Assembly (NCBI GenBank): GCA_003455565.1
Contig: DMQW01000417.1
Location: forward strand, 9,752 to 20,084
Direction: 5' to 3'
Origin: Limisphaerales bacterium
GTDB lineage: Bacteria > Verrucomicrobiota > Verrucomicrobiia > Limisphaerales > UBA11358
DNA: 10,333 nt
Position numbers and translations under genes: made by a program. The notes under the pieces are model-generated. The model ran no database searches. It was not told the origin of the DNA and saw nothing but the letters and a program-made list of their open reading frames with translations. Positions 1 to 7,040 of the stretch are shown here, in pieces (position 1 is the first letter of the stretch; each line of letters starts with the position of its first letter).

Positions 1-57
1 CTGTGAATCGCAGGCTTGTTCGCCGTCTGAAAACGGGCTAATTTGAACACCGTGAAC

Positions 58-258
58 ATGACGCAACCAATTTCCGAACAATGCCAGCGCCGGCTTGAAC
101 TCGCGCGCCAGGCAGTGCAGGAATTGTCGGGGCAGGCGAACTGGTATGTGAGTGAACACTGGGCCGTAACGGAAGATGAAATTCCTGCGGTGATTAAGAA
201 ACTGCGTCTTTACGGCGGAGCGTGGGGCTACAAAGTCGCCGCTGAATTGACATCTTAA
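58..258 (+). CDS. Small hypothetical protein (66 aa)
   Basis: I do not recognise this family. The frame is open from a TTG at 43, but the first ATG is at 58 (MTQPISEQ...) and no strong Shine-Dalgarno site decides between them, so I chose the ATG. The product is small and soluble, with a predicted helical N-terminal half rich in Gln, Arg and Leu (RRLELARQAVQEL) and a C-terminal half with aromatic residues (WYVSEHW, YGGAWGYK). There is no signal peptide, membrane segment or metal-binding motif. Codon use looks plausible for a real gene (many GCG, GAA and CTG/CTT codons). It ends 90 bp before a dispersed repeat. A second short open stretch in another frame overlaps its end, so the C-terminus may be frameshifted. 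It could also be a decayed gene. Confidence 0.45.
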   Translation: MTQPISEQCQRRLELARQAVQELSGQANWYVSEHWAVTEDEIPAVIKKLRLYGGAWGYKVAAELTS

Positions 259-347
259 CCACGGCGCAAGACAAACTCGAAAGGCTTTTCCTGTTCGATT
301 TCCATTTCAAGGAAGTGAACAACCGGTTTAAGAAACTGGGGCTTTAA
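246..347 (+). pseudogene. Short open frame, possible displaced C-terminus of the preceding gene
   Basis: In the -1 frame relative to the gene ending at 258, about 33 codons stay open up to a TAA at 345-347. The translation looks like real protein (core segment KLERLFLFDFHFKEVNNRF, amphipathic with basic residues). There is no ATG, GTG or TTG to start it, and an in-frame TGA at 243-245 closes it upstream. The simplest readings are that a frameshift near 246-257 cut it from the small gene upstream, or that it is a remnant of another gene. I see no slippery heptamer suggesting programmed frameshifting. Tentative. Confidence 0.2.
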
Positions 348-550
348 CCACGGATGGACACGGATTCAATTAACGCAAAGACGCCAAGGTGCAAAGACCG
401 CAAAGGTTCTTAACCGCTGATTAACGCTGATGCACGCTGATTCAAAGGGCTGAAAGCCCGAAAGATAATAGCCCAGGGCAAAGCGAGTTGGCGAGCGACG
501 GCCTGGGTTTGACGTGGAAAATAATTTTGCGCCCTGAAGAGGCGCGACGA
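348..550 (+). repeat. Composite intergenic repeat, left copy
   Basis: This noncoding element has two modules. The first (348-446) is made of degenerate short tandem words: cacggat twice, then gcaaag-type words three to four times, then cgctgatt-type words three times (411-442). The second (447-545) is a string of hairpins: GGGCT-gaa-AGCCC at 447-459, CCCAGG at 472-477 pairing with CCTGGG at 502-507, and GCGCC at 529-533 pairing with GGCGC at 541-545. The reverse complement of 4511-4742 aligns with it along nearly its full length, including the identical stretch attcaattaacgcaaag. From general knowledge, repeats of this style are dispersed through many Verrucomicrobiota and other environmental genomes, with unknown function. 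It ends about 34 bp before the start of the large helicase gene. Confidence 0.85.
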
Positions 551-584
551 GTTTGGTTGGCAACGGCGGGGCGGCGGCGGTAGC

Positions 585-3500
585 ATGGGGGCCATGAATC
601 AGGCCGGGACATCCGCGCGCGGGAAGAAGGCGTTTGTGCCGCTCTCCCAATCGCATCCGCTGCTCGCGGCTCAGTGGCATCCCAACAAAAACGGAAACGT
701 CTCGCCGGATGATGTTAAGGCCAATAACACCTGGCCGATTTGGTGGGTCTGTCCGAAGGGACATGAATGGCAGGCACGTCCCTGGCATCGAACACATCAA
801 GGGAACGCTTGTCCTTTTTGTGCCGGTCGAAAAGTTGCACCGGAAGATTCCCTCACCGCTCGATTCCCGGTGATCGCGGCGGAATTCCATCCGACTAAAA
901 ACGGCGACACAAAACCTGACAAATTGCTCTACCGGAGCACGAAGAAATTTTGGTGGCGTTGCTCCAAAAGTTCTGAACACGAGTGGCAGACAACAGTTGT
1001 GCGCCGCACGAGCCAGCAAAGTGGCTGTCCATACTGTTCCGGCCACAGGTTAACCACTGAGAATTCGTTCGGTGGTCGCTATCCGAAATTAGCAGCGCAA
1101 TGGCATCCGACCAAGAATGCAGACAAGAAGCCGACTGATTTCTATGCTGCCAGTTCGTTCACGGCTTGGTGGCAGTGTCCAAATGATGCAAGCCATTCTT
1201 GGAAATCAAAGATTCGGTCGCGGGCTCAAAATCCTGAACTTGGCTGCCCGATTTGCGCTCGTGTAGTAAGCAACGCAAGAGTTCGGCGACCGCTTGGTGA
1301 AACTCATCTGCAACTTCTAAAAGAATGGCATCCAACCCGAAACTTCGGGGTGTTGCCGTCTGATGTTCATGCCGGCTCATCGCGGAAGAAAATTTGGTGG
1401 ATATGTGTGACCAATCCATTGCACGAATGGGAATGCACCGTATCAAACCGCGCGCGGCGTGGAAATGGTTGTCCTTTTTGCGCTGGGCAGGCTGCGGATG
1501 CGACGAACTCACTGGCAGCGCTCTTTCCGAAGCTCGCCGCCGAATGGCATCCTTCTAAAAATGGAAAACTCACTCCAGATAAAGTTACGTCTGGCAGTGC
1601 CAAAAAGGTTTGGTGGCGCTGCGCCAAAAATCCAGAGCATGAATGGGAAGCGAGAATACAACCGCGTGTTAAAAGAGGAAATGGTTGCCCATATTGTAGC
1701 TCATGGAATTTAACTTCCGAAAGGTCACTTGCTGTGGTTTCGCCTATCCTTGCCAGCGAATGGCATCCAACAAAAAATGGGGTGCTTACGCCTAGCGATA
1801 TAACTGTCGCCTCCGCACGAAAGGTGTGGTGGAAGTGTTCGCAGAACCCAGCGCATGAGTGGAAAACCAGCCCCAAAAATCGAAGTATTCTTAAGAACGG
1901 TTGTCCTATCTGCAAAGTGGGATGGACAGTGCCAGCTATTCGCGGATTCATTGACTCACTCAAGCACCACCTCGCCACTTTCACACCCGCCGAGCTTTAC
2001 GTTTTGTTCCAGCAAAACGGCTTGCTCACTGGCGACCGCAAGAGTCAGGCGTTTGTTGATGCGCTGGCGACGGGGCGGTTTCCGTTCGAGGAGATTGAGA
2101 AGTTTTGCAAAGGCGAGACGTCGCTGGTGGATTCGTTCCTCGCGGATTCCACGCTCACGCTGGAATCGCTGGATGAGACGAAACCAGCCCAGGAAGCCGA
2201 ACTGGGCGCGGTCGGCGAAGGTCAGGAAGAAAGCGCGGAGCTGCCCTCGGCGGACACGGCGGACGTGCTGAAATCGTTGCAGTCGCCGGTGGTCGTCTCC
2301 GCCGATCAGGAGGCGATTGATTTCCTCGTGGCTTCGGCACTGGCGAAAATTTGGAAGCACGCCTTTCGGAATGAGTCCGCCGCCGTGGCACAGGCACGGG
2401 ATTTCAAGGGCGACGCCTACGCGGAACGGGTGCGCGCAGAGTTTTTGGCCGAGTATCAGCGCGTGAAATCGCTGCCGATTCCGGCGGGCTATGCGTTCAC
2501 GGTGGAGGGCAGGCCGGCGCTGCCGAATCTCATGCAGCGGTTGGTGGCGTCGCGGATTCAGCAGAAGCGCCGGGAAGGAAACTGGTCGGGCACGGGCGCG
2601 GGCAAGACGCTGTCGGCGGTGCTGGCCAGCCGCGTGGTCGGCGCCAAGCTCACGGTGATTTGTTGTCCGAACAGCGTGGTGGAGGGATGGAAGACGGCGA
2701 TTTTGAAAGCGTATCCCGACAGTCTGGTGGCGACGAAAACCTTTGCGCCGGATTGGACGGCCATTGCGGAAGACGCGACCGGCATCGGCAAGTCGGCGAC
2801 GGCACACCGTTACGTTGTCCTGAATTACGAGGCATTTCAGCAGGAAGATTCGGAGGGCAAGGTGCGGCAGTTCGCGGAGCGGGAGGCGATTGATTTCGTG
2901 GTGGTGGATGAAATTCATTTCACCAAGCAGCGCACGGTGGAAAATCTTTCCAAGCGCAAGAAACTGGTGACGGCGCTCATCAGCCTGGCCGCCGCGAAGC
3001 AGCCGCAGTTGTGCGTGCTGGGAATGTCGGCGACGCCGGTGATCAACAATTTGCAGGAGGGCAAAAGTCTGGTGGAGATGGTGTCGGGGCTGACGCACGA
3101 CGACCTGAACACACGCCCGACGGTGGCGCATTGCATGAAGCTGCATCAGCGGCTGGTCACGCTTGGCACGCGTTGGCTGCCGGAATATCAAACGGTGTGC
3201 GAACTCCAGACGCCGGAGGTGGATTGCGGCGACAGCGTTGAGGAGATCAAGGCGCTGGGCCGGAACGGTTCGCCGCTGGCATTGGAGCAGATTTTAACGC
3301 GCGTTCGCCTGCCGATCATCCGGCAAAATATCCGGCCCAAGACGCTGCTTTACACGCATTACATTCAGGACATTGATTCGGCGCTCTACAAGGCGCTGGT
3401 CGCGGATGGCTGGCGGGTCGGCTTTTTTACGGGCGACGACAAGAGCGGGCTGGAAGGATTTTTGCATGGCGACGTGGATGTGCTGATTGGTTCCAGCGCC

Positions 3501-4508
3501 ATCGGGACGGGCGTGGACGGACTTCAGGAAGTTTGCCAGCGGCTCATCATCAATGTGCTGCCGTGGACGAACGCGGAATTTGAGCAGCTCAAGGGGCGCA
3601 TCTACCGGCAAGGCCAGCACGCGGACAAGGTGACGGTCATCGTGCCGATCACTTACGCGGACGTGAACGGGCAGCGGTGGTCGTGGTGCGGATCGAAGAT
3701 GCGGCGGCTGCATTTCAAGAAGTCTATCGCGGACGCGGCGGTGGACGGCATTGTGCCGGAAGGCCATTTGCGCACGTCGGCGCAGGCGTATCAAGACGTG
3801 ATGGGCTGGCTGGATCGGCTGACAACCGGGCGCGTGGAAGTGATTGAGCGGCCACACATCGTCGTGCCGTTGCCGCAAGCGGACAGCGGCGAAGTAGAGC
3901 GGCGTGCGCGGACGTATGGTGATTTCTCGGCGATGAACCGGACGTGGAATCAGAGCCGCAGTTCGACCACCAAAACGCGGCTGCAACAAAATCCCGAAGA
4001 GTGGGCGCAGTATCACACGCTCTATCGCGATGCGCGGAAGGATTGGTCGGTCGTGCCGTTCGAGGAATTCATCCGCTGGGCACAGCAGCGGAGCGACTAT
4101 GTGATCGGGGATTTTGGCTGCGGCGAAGCAAAGGTCGCCGAAGCATTGGCCGACCGGCACACGGTTCACAACTTCGACTATGTGGCGGCGAATGACGACG
4201 TGGTTGCGTGCGATATGTCCAAGACGCCACTGGAGGATGGCACGCTCGACGTGGCATTGTTCTCACTCTCGCTGATGGGCGCGAACTTTACCGACTATCT
4301 GCGCGAGGCATGGCGGGTGCTGAAGCTCGACGGGCAGTTGCACATTTTCGAAGCGACGTCACGATTCGGGAACCGTGAGGCGTTCGTAGCGGGATTGAAG
4401 CAACTTGGATTCGCGATTGTTGAGGCGCGCGATGCGTGGAAGTTCACTTACATTCACGCGCTCAAGACGGAGCGTGCGCCGGCCCAAGATGTCAATTTGA
4501 GCTTTTGA
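585..4508 (+). CDS. Six zinc ribbons - SNF2-like helicase - Rrp8-like methyltransferase fusion protein (1307 aa)
   Basis: Three parts are visible. Residues ~24-443 hold six DUF4379-type zinc ribbons (Cx3-7H...CPxC). Residues ~460-640 are a linker with an acidic stretch near 530-560. Residues ~640-1030 form an SF2 helicase core: Walker A GTGAGKT (669-675), DEIH (775-778), SATP (815-818), motif V-like IGTGVDG (973-979) and motif VI QLKGRIYRQGQ (1001-1011) with Arg1005 and Arg1008, closest to SNF2 enzymes. Residues ~1130-1290 are a Rossmann methyltransferase with Rrp8 hallmarks: NPEEWxxYH (1136-1144), SAM-binding DFGCG (1176-1180), ACDM (1208-1211) and FSLSLMG (1226-1232). Eukaryotic Rrp8 makes m1A in large-subunit rRNA; the substrate here is unknown. 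The likely role is ATP-driven movement on DNA or RNA coupled to methylation. All key residues are present, so it looks functional. ATG 594 is an equally possible start. It is cytoplasmic, with no signal or membrane segment. Base composition changes inside the gene near residue 450-480. It lies alone between inverted repeats, with no methylase, nuclease or transposase neighbour. Confidence 0.9.
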   Translation: MGAMNQAGTSARGKKAFVPLSQSHPLLAAQWHPNKNGNVSPDDVKANNTWPIWWVCPKGHEWQARPWHRTHQGNACPFCAGRKVAPEDSLTARFPVIAAEFHPTKNGDTKPDKLLYRSTKKFWWRCSKSSEHEWQTTVVRRTSQQSGCPYCSGHRLTTENSFGGRYPKLAAQWHPTKNADKKPTDFYAASSFTAWWQCPNDASHSWKSKIRSRAQNPELGCPICARVVSNARVRRPLGETHLQLLKEWHPTRNFGVLPSDVHAGSSRKKIWWICVTNPLHEWECTVSNRARRGNGCPFCAGQAADATNSLAALFPKLAAEWHPSKNGKLTPDKVTSGSAKKVWWRCAKNPEHEWEARIQPRVKRGNGCPYCSSWNLTSERSLAVVSPILASEWHPTKNGVLTPSDITVASARKVWWKCSQNPAHEWKTSPKNRSILKNGCPICKVGWTVPAIRGFIDSLKHHLATFTPAELYVLFQQNGLLTGDRKSQAFVDALATGRFPFEEIEKFCKGETSLVDSFLADSTLTLESLDETKPAQEAELGAVGEGQEESAELPSADTADVLKSLQSPVVVSADQEAIDFLVASALAKIWKHAFRNESAAVAQARDFKGDAYAERVRAEFLAEYQRVKSLPIPAGYAFTVEGRPALPNLMQRLVASRIQQKRREGNWSGTGAGKTLSAVLASRVVGAKLTVICCPNSVVEGWKTAILKAYPDSLVATKTFAPDWTAIAEDATGIGKSATAHRYVVLNYEAFQQEDSEGKVRQFAEREAIDFVVVDEIHFTKQRTVENLSKRKKLVTALISLAAAKQPQLCVLGMSATPVINNLQEGKSLVEMVSGLTHDDLNTRPTVAHCMKLHQRLVTLGTRWLPEYQTVCELQTPEVDCGDSVEEIKALGRNGSPLALEQILTRVRLPIIRQNIRPKTLLYTHYIQDIDSALYKALVADGWRVGFFTGDDKSGLEGFLHGDVDVLIGSSAIGTGVDGLQEVCQRLIINVLPWTNAEFEQLKGRIYRQGQHADKVTVIVPITYADVNGQRWSWCGSKMRRLHFKKSIADAAVDGIVPEGHLRTSAQAYQDVMGWLDRLTTGRVEVIERPHIVVPLPQADSGEVERRARTYGDFSAMNRTWNQSRSSTTKTRLQQNPEEWAQYHTLYRDARKDWSVVPFEEFIRWAQQRSDYVIGDFGCGEAKVAEALADRHTVHNFDYVAANDDVVACDMSKTPLEDGTLDVALFSLSLMGANFTDYLREAWRVLKLDGQLHIFEATSRFGNREAFVAGLKQLGFAIVEARDAWKFTYIHALKTERAPAQDVNLSF
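654..1913 (+). repeat. Six coding repeats of ~216 bp (DUF4379 zinc-ribbon array)
   Basis: The WHPxKN-type box that opens each unit falls at residues 31, 101, 173, 248, 321 and 393, a spacing of 70-75 residues. Each unit then has a WW-x-C box, a histidine followed by a Trp two residues on (HEW; HSW in unit 3), and a CP(F/Y/I)C box. The predicted zinc ligands are C56/H60/C76/C79, C126/H132/C148/C151, C198/H204/C221/C224, C274/H280/C296/C299, C346/H352/C368/C371 and C418/H424/C440/C443. All 24 are intact. Units are clearly diverged at the base level, so the array is not a fresh duplication. Zinc ribbons of this kind are thought to bind nucleic acid; that role is inferred here. Confidence 0.9.
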
Positions 4509-4510
4509 TT

Positions 4511-4742
4511 CTGCCGCCCTTACAGGGCTTGGAAAATTTTAGAGGGCGATCAACCCAGGGCGTCGCGCGTTTCACTTCGCTCGCCTTGGGCTATTATCTT
4601 TTGGGCTTTCCGCCTTCATCCGATTTCGGCGCGACGAGTCAGCCCTTTGAATCAACGCGGATTCGCGCCAATCAGCGGTTAAGAATTTTTGCGGTCTTTG
4701 CGTTAATTGAATCCGTATCCATCGGTGTTTATCCGTGGTTTC
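4511..4742 (-). repeat. Composite intergenic repeat, right copy (inverted)
   Basis: The reverse complement matches 348-550: it begins ccacggataaacaccgatgg, continues through attcaattaacgcaaag, accgcaaa and ttcttaaccgctgatt, and ends in the hairpin module. Differences from the left copy are a missing ~15-bp gcaaag unit and a ~30-bp insertion inside the GGGCT/AGCCC hairpin (stem halves at 4603-4607 and 4641-4645). A second stem is preserved with different bases: CCCAGGGCG (4554-4562) pairs with CGCCTTGGG (4582-4590) with one wobble. It starts 2 bp after the helicase gene's stop. The 71 bp from its end to the next gene (4743-4813) show no clear promoter or other feature. Confidence 0.85.
4516..4540 (+). 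terminator. Possible terminator-like hairpin after the helicase gene
   Basis: GCCCT (4516-4520) pairs with AGGGC (4524-4528) around a 3-base loop, followed by ttggaaaatttt, starting 7 bases after the stop codon. The stem is only 5 bp and the T-run is short and not adjacent, so this is weak as an intrinsic terminator. It belongs to the hairpin module of the right repeat copy and may have another role. Confidence 0.3.
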
Positions 4743-4813
4743 CGTCTGCGCGACGCTTCGACGCGACAAGAAAACTCTTTTGCCCAGAACGGGTGCTATG
4801 ATTATTCTCCGAC

Positions 4814-6016
4814 ATGGCCTGGCGCATCTATGACAGCGTAATTCGCGGCGAGATTGACAATCGCATGAAGGGCCGCGTGCGCGGCAGGCTTTGGCTGGCA
4901 GGCCTCGACGAGCCGGTGAAACTCGATCTTGAAGGCAACGCCTGTGCCGACCTCGCGGGTTGTTTGCTCAAGTTCAAGAATCCCGCCAAGACTTTTCCGA
5001 TGCCGAAGAAGCCGCAGTTCAATCCGCTGCAACGTGGCCAGATCGGCAATCTCTCGGCGTCACAAAAAGTGCGGGGGTTCACGATTCCCGACGAGGAGGC
5101 GTTGGCGATGATGGATCGCGGCGAGAAACCGCCGGAGCACCTGGCCAATGCGCTTTATCTCGAGTGGTTCAGCGAAGGCAACGGGCGCGTCGTCATCGAG
5201 AGCACGGATTACGAACTGGAGATTTCCACGCCGGAATGGCGGTTGACGCCCGCCGAGGAAAAGCAGCGCGCCAAAGACGCCGAGGCGGGCTGGGGAATGT
5301 TCTCCAAGCAGTTGAACGACGCGTTGGAAAAACAAAAGCGCGGCCAGAAAGACCCGGAAGCGGAATGGGACGAGCACGATTACGAAAAATTCCTGAAAGA
5401 GTCCGACGCGCGCACGGACAAATACCTGGAACTGCTCGACAAATACGGCGACTCCGACGAGGCCGAGGAAAAAATCGCGAAGGAGATGGGTTGGTTGCGC
5501 GAGTTGACGGAGGAGGAAGCCGAGGAAGAAAGCAAACGTATCGAGGAAATGAACCGTGCCTGCGAGGAAGCGTTGAACGAGCCGCCGCCCGAACCCGAAC
5601 CACATCGCGAAGGCATTGACTGGATTCGCACGAAGGACGGCGATCTCCGACATCCGCTCCAGCATCGCTGCTTCGAGAGCGCGATGAAGTTCTGGAAGCA
5701 GACGGACAAGCTCGGCTTGAAAAAATCCGAGGACGAAGATTTGCAGCAGTTCATCTTTGAATTTCAAACGACGGGCGCGAAACTGGCGGGCGCGCTCAAC
5801 GGCATTGCTCAAGACCGTGGCTTTGCCGATTCGGCCTTCATCGTTGCATGTTTGAAACGCGCGCTCGACCATTTGCACAAATCCCAGGCCGGACTCGAAG
5901 CCGTCGCGCCGAAAAAGATTCTGCCGGAGAAGATGATCGTCGAAGCGCGCAAGGAACTTTTTGAAATCCGCGAGGGCATTCTGAAATTGATGGATGAATT
6001 TCGCGGTCGCAGTTAA
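4814..6016 (+). CDS. Conserved hypothetical acidic coiled-coil protein (400 aa)
   Basis: I cannot assign a function. The N-terminal ~60 residues (MAWRIYDSVIRGEIDNR, then a basic GRVRGRLWLAG strand) look like a small beta domain; I have the impression of similar N-termini in hypothetical proteins of Verrucomicrobiota and Planctomycetes but cannot verify it. The middle, roughly residues 145-270, is highly charged and probably helical or coiled-coil, with dense Glu/Lys/Asp and a proline-rich break (PPPEPEP). The C-terminal part, from about residue 285, is mostly helical (LQQFIFEFQTTGAKLAGALNG). No signal peptide, membrane segment or enzymatic motif is seen, so it is probably a soluble cytoplasmic protein. 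The ATG at 4814 is the first start compatible with the conserved-looking N-terminus; no Shine-Dalgarno site is evident. The stop lies 9 bp before the aldo/keto reductase start, suggesting cotranscription. Confidence 0.85.
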   Translation: MAWRIYDSVIRGEIDNRMKGRVRGRLWLAGLDEPVKLDLEGNACADLAGCLLKFKNPAKTFPMPKKPQFNPLQRGQIGNLSASQKVRGFTIPDEEALAMMDRGEKPPEHLANALYLEWFSEGNGRVVIESTDYELEISTPEWRLTPAEEKQRAKDAEAGWGMFSKQLNDALEKQKRGQKDPEAEWDEHDYEKFLKESDARTDKYLELLDKYGDSDEAEEKIAKEMGWLRELTEEEAEEESKRIEEMNRACEEALNEPPPEPEPHREGIDWIRTKDGDLRHPLQHRCFESAMKFWKQTDKLGLKKSEDEDLQQFIFEFQTTGAKLAGALNGIAQDRGFADSAFIVACLKRALDHLHKSQAGLEAVAPKKILPEKMIVEARKELFEIREGILKLMDEFRGRS

Positions 6017-6025
6017 ACTCACTTC

Positions 6026-7015
6026 ATGCATACACCCAATCCAACCCGTTACGACTCGCCGCAATTTTACCGCCGTTGCGGACGCTCCGGCGTCAAGCTG
6101 CCGCTGATTTCCCTCGGCCTCTGGCATAATTTCGGCGCGAAGGATTCCTACGAGAACGCCCGCGCCATCGCGTGCCGCGCCTTCGATCTGGGCATCACGC
6201 ATTTTGATCTGGCGAACAACTACGGTCCGCCGGCGGGTTCGGCGGAAGAAACCTTCGGCCGCATCCTTCGCGAAGATCTCGGCAAGTGGCGCGACGAACT
6301 GATCATCTCCACCAAGGCCGGCTACGACATGTGGCCCGGCCCTTATGGCGAATGGGGTTCGCGGAAATATTTATTGTCGTCGCTCGACCAGTCGCTCAAG
6401 CGCATGGGCTTGGAGTATGTGGACATTTTTTATTCGCATCGCCCTGATCCGGACACGCCGCTGGAGGAAACGATGGGTGCGCTTGCGCATGCCGTCCGCA
6501 GTGGCAAGGCGCTTTACGCCGGCATCTCGAGTTATCAACCCGCCGAGACCGTGCGCGCCGCGAAGATTCTGCGCGAACTGGGAACGCCGTGCCTCATCCA
6601 TCAACCGCGTTACAGCATGTTGGATCGTTGGGTTGAACCGCAGTTGCTCGCCACGCTGGAAGCGGAAGGCATCGGCGGCATCGTCTTCTCGCCGCTCGCG
6701 AAAGGGTTGCTGACCGACCGTTATTTCAAGGGCATTCCCGCCGATTCACGCGCGGGTCATGACCAGAGATTTCTCCGCCCGGCTGACATCACGGATGCGT
6801 TGCTGGCGAAGACGAAAAAACTGAACGACCTCGCGCAATCGCGCGGGCAGACGCTGGCGCAAATGGCGCTGGCGTGGGTGTTGCGGCACAAGGCGGTGAC
6901 GAGCGCGCTCATCGGTGCGAGCCGCGTGAGCCAGGTGGATGATTGCGTGGGCGCAACGCGCAACTTGAATTTCACCAGCGAAGAACTGGCGCGCATCGAG
7001 CAGATTCTTGCGTAG
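6026..7015 (+). CDS. gpr: L-glyceraldehyde-3-phosphate reductase-like aldo/keto reductase
   Basis: This 329-residue protein closely follows E. coli YghZ (Gpr, 346 aa) from end to end: SLGLWHNFG (29-37), FDLANNYGPP (60-69), STKAGYDMWPGPYG (95-108), YVDIFYSHR (131-139) and SALIGASR (293-300, the NADPH-binding end of the barrel). The aldo/keto reductase tetrad is intact: Asp61, Tyr66, Lys97 and His138. The family is an NADPH-dependent (beta/alpha)8 barrel that reduces L-glyceraldehyde 3-phosphate and, less efficiently, methylglyoxal, so it is usually placed in detoxification of reactive carbonyls in the cytoplasm. It lacks the short C-terminal tail of the E. coli protein. The start is the ATG at 6026, 9 bp after the upstream gene. 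It ends with tandem stops (tag taa), 25 bp from the convergent transporter gene. The family call is firm; the exact substrate is inferred. Confidence 0.93.
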   Translation: MHTPNPTRYDSPQFYRRCGRSGVKLPLISLGLWHNFGAKDSYENARAIACRAFDLGITHFDLANNYGPPAGSAEETFGRILREDLGKWRDELIISTKAGYDMWPGPYGEWGSRKYLLSSLDQSLKRMGLEYVDIFYSHRPDPDTPLEETMGALAHAVRSGKALYAGISSYQPAETVRAAKILRELGTPCLIHQPRYSMLDRWVEPQLLATLEAEGIGGIVFSPLAKGLLTDRYFKGIPADSRAGHDQRFLRPADITDALLAKTKKLNDLAQSRGQTLAQMALAWVLRHKAVTSALIGASRVSQVDDCVGATRNLNFTSEELARIEQILA

Positions 7016-7040
7016 TAATTTGTGTTTCGCTGATGCGTGT

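Noticed and set aside
366..1046. Long minus-strand open frame across the left repeat and the helicase gene's start
   Set aside because: It is antisense to the zinc-ribbon coding region and its end is translated repeat. It is Arg/Pro-rich without any domain; repeats of this type are often miscalled as proteins.
654..1913. Regular ~216-bp repeats that might suggest a CRISPR or satellite array
   Set aside because: The units are diverged at the base level, keep one reading frame and encode zinc ribbons with conserved ligands.
1956..3191. 411-codon minus-strand open frame
   Set aside because: It is antisense to the helicase gene, whose motifs are unmistakable. The His/Arg/Leu-rich composition is typical of an antisense shadow in GC-rich DNA.
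348..4742. Insertion sequence or transposon
   Set aside because: No transposase, integrase or recombinase is encoded between or near the inverted repeats, and I could find no target-site duplication at the outer edges.
4797..4802. TATGAT as a -10 box for the gene at 4814
   Set aside because: The bases at -35 spacing (actctt) do not resemble a -35 box, and transcription would begin almost at the start codon.
5060..6202. 380-codon minus-strand open frame
   Set aside because: It overlaps both the hypothetical gene and the start of the aldo/keto reductase on the opposite strand. The Phe/Leu/Arg-rich translation mirrors the Glu/Lys codons of the real gene.
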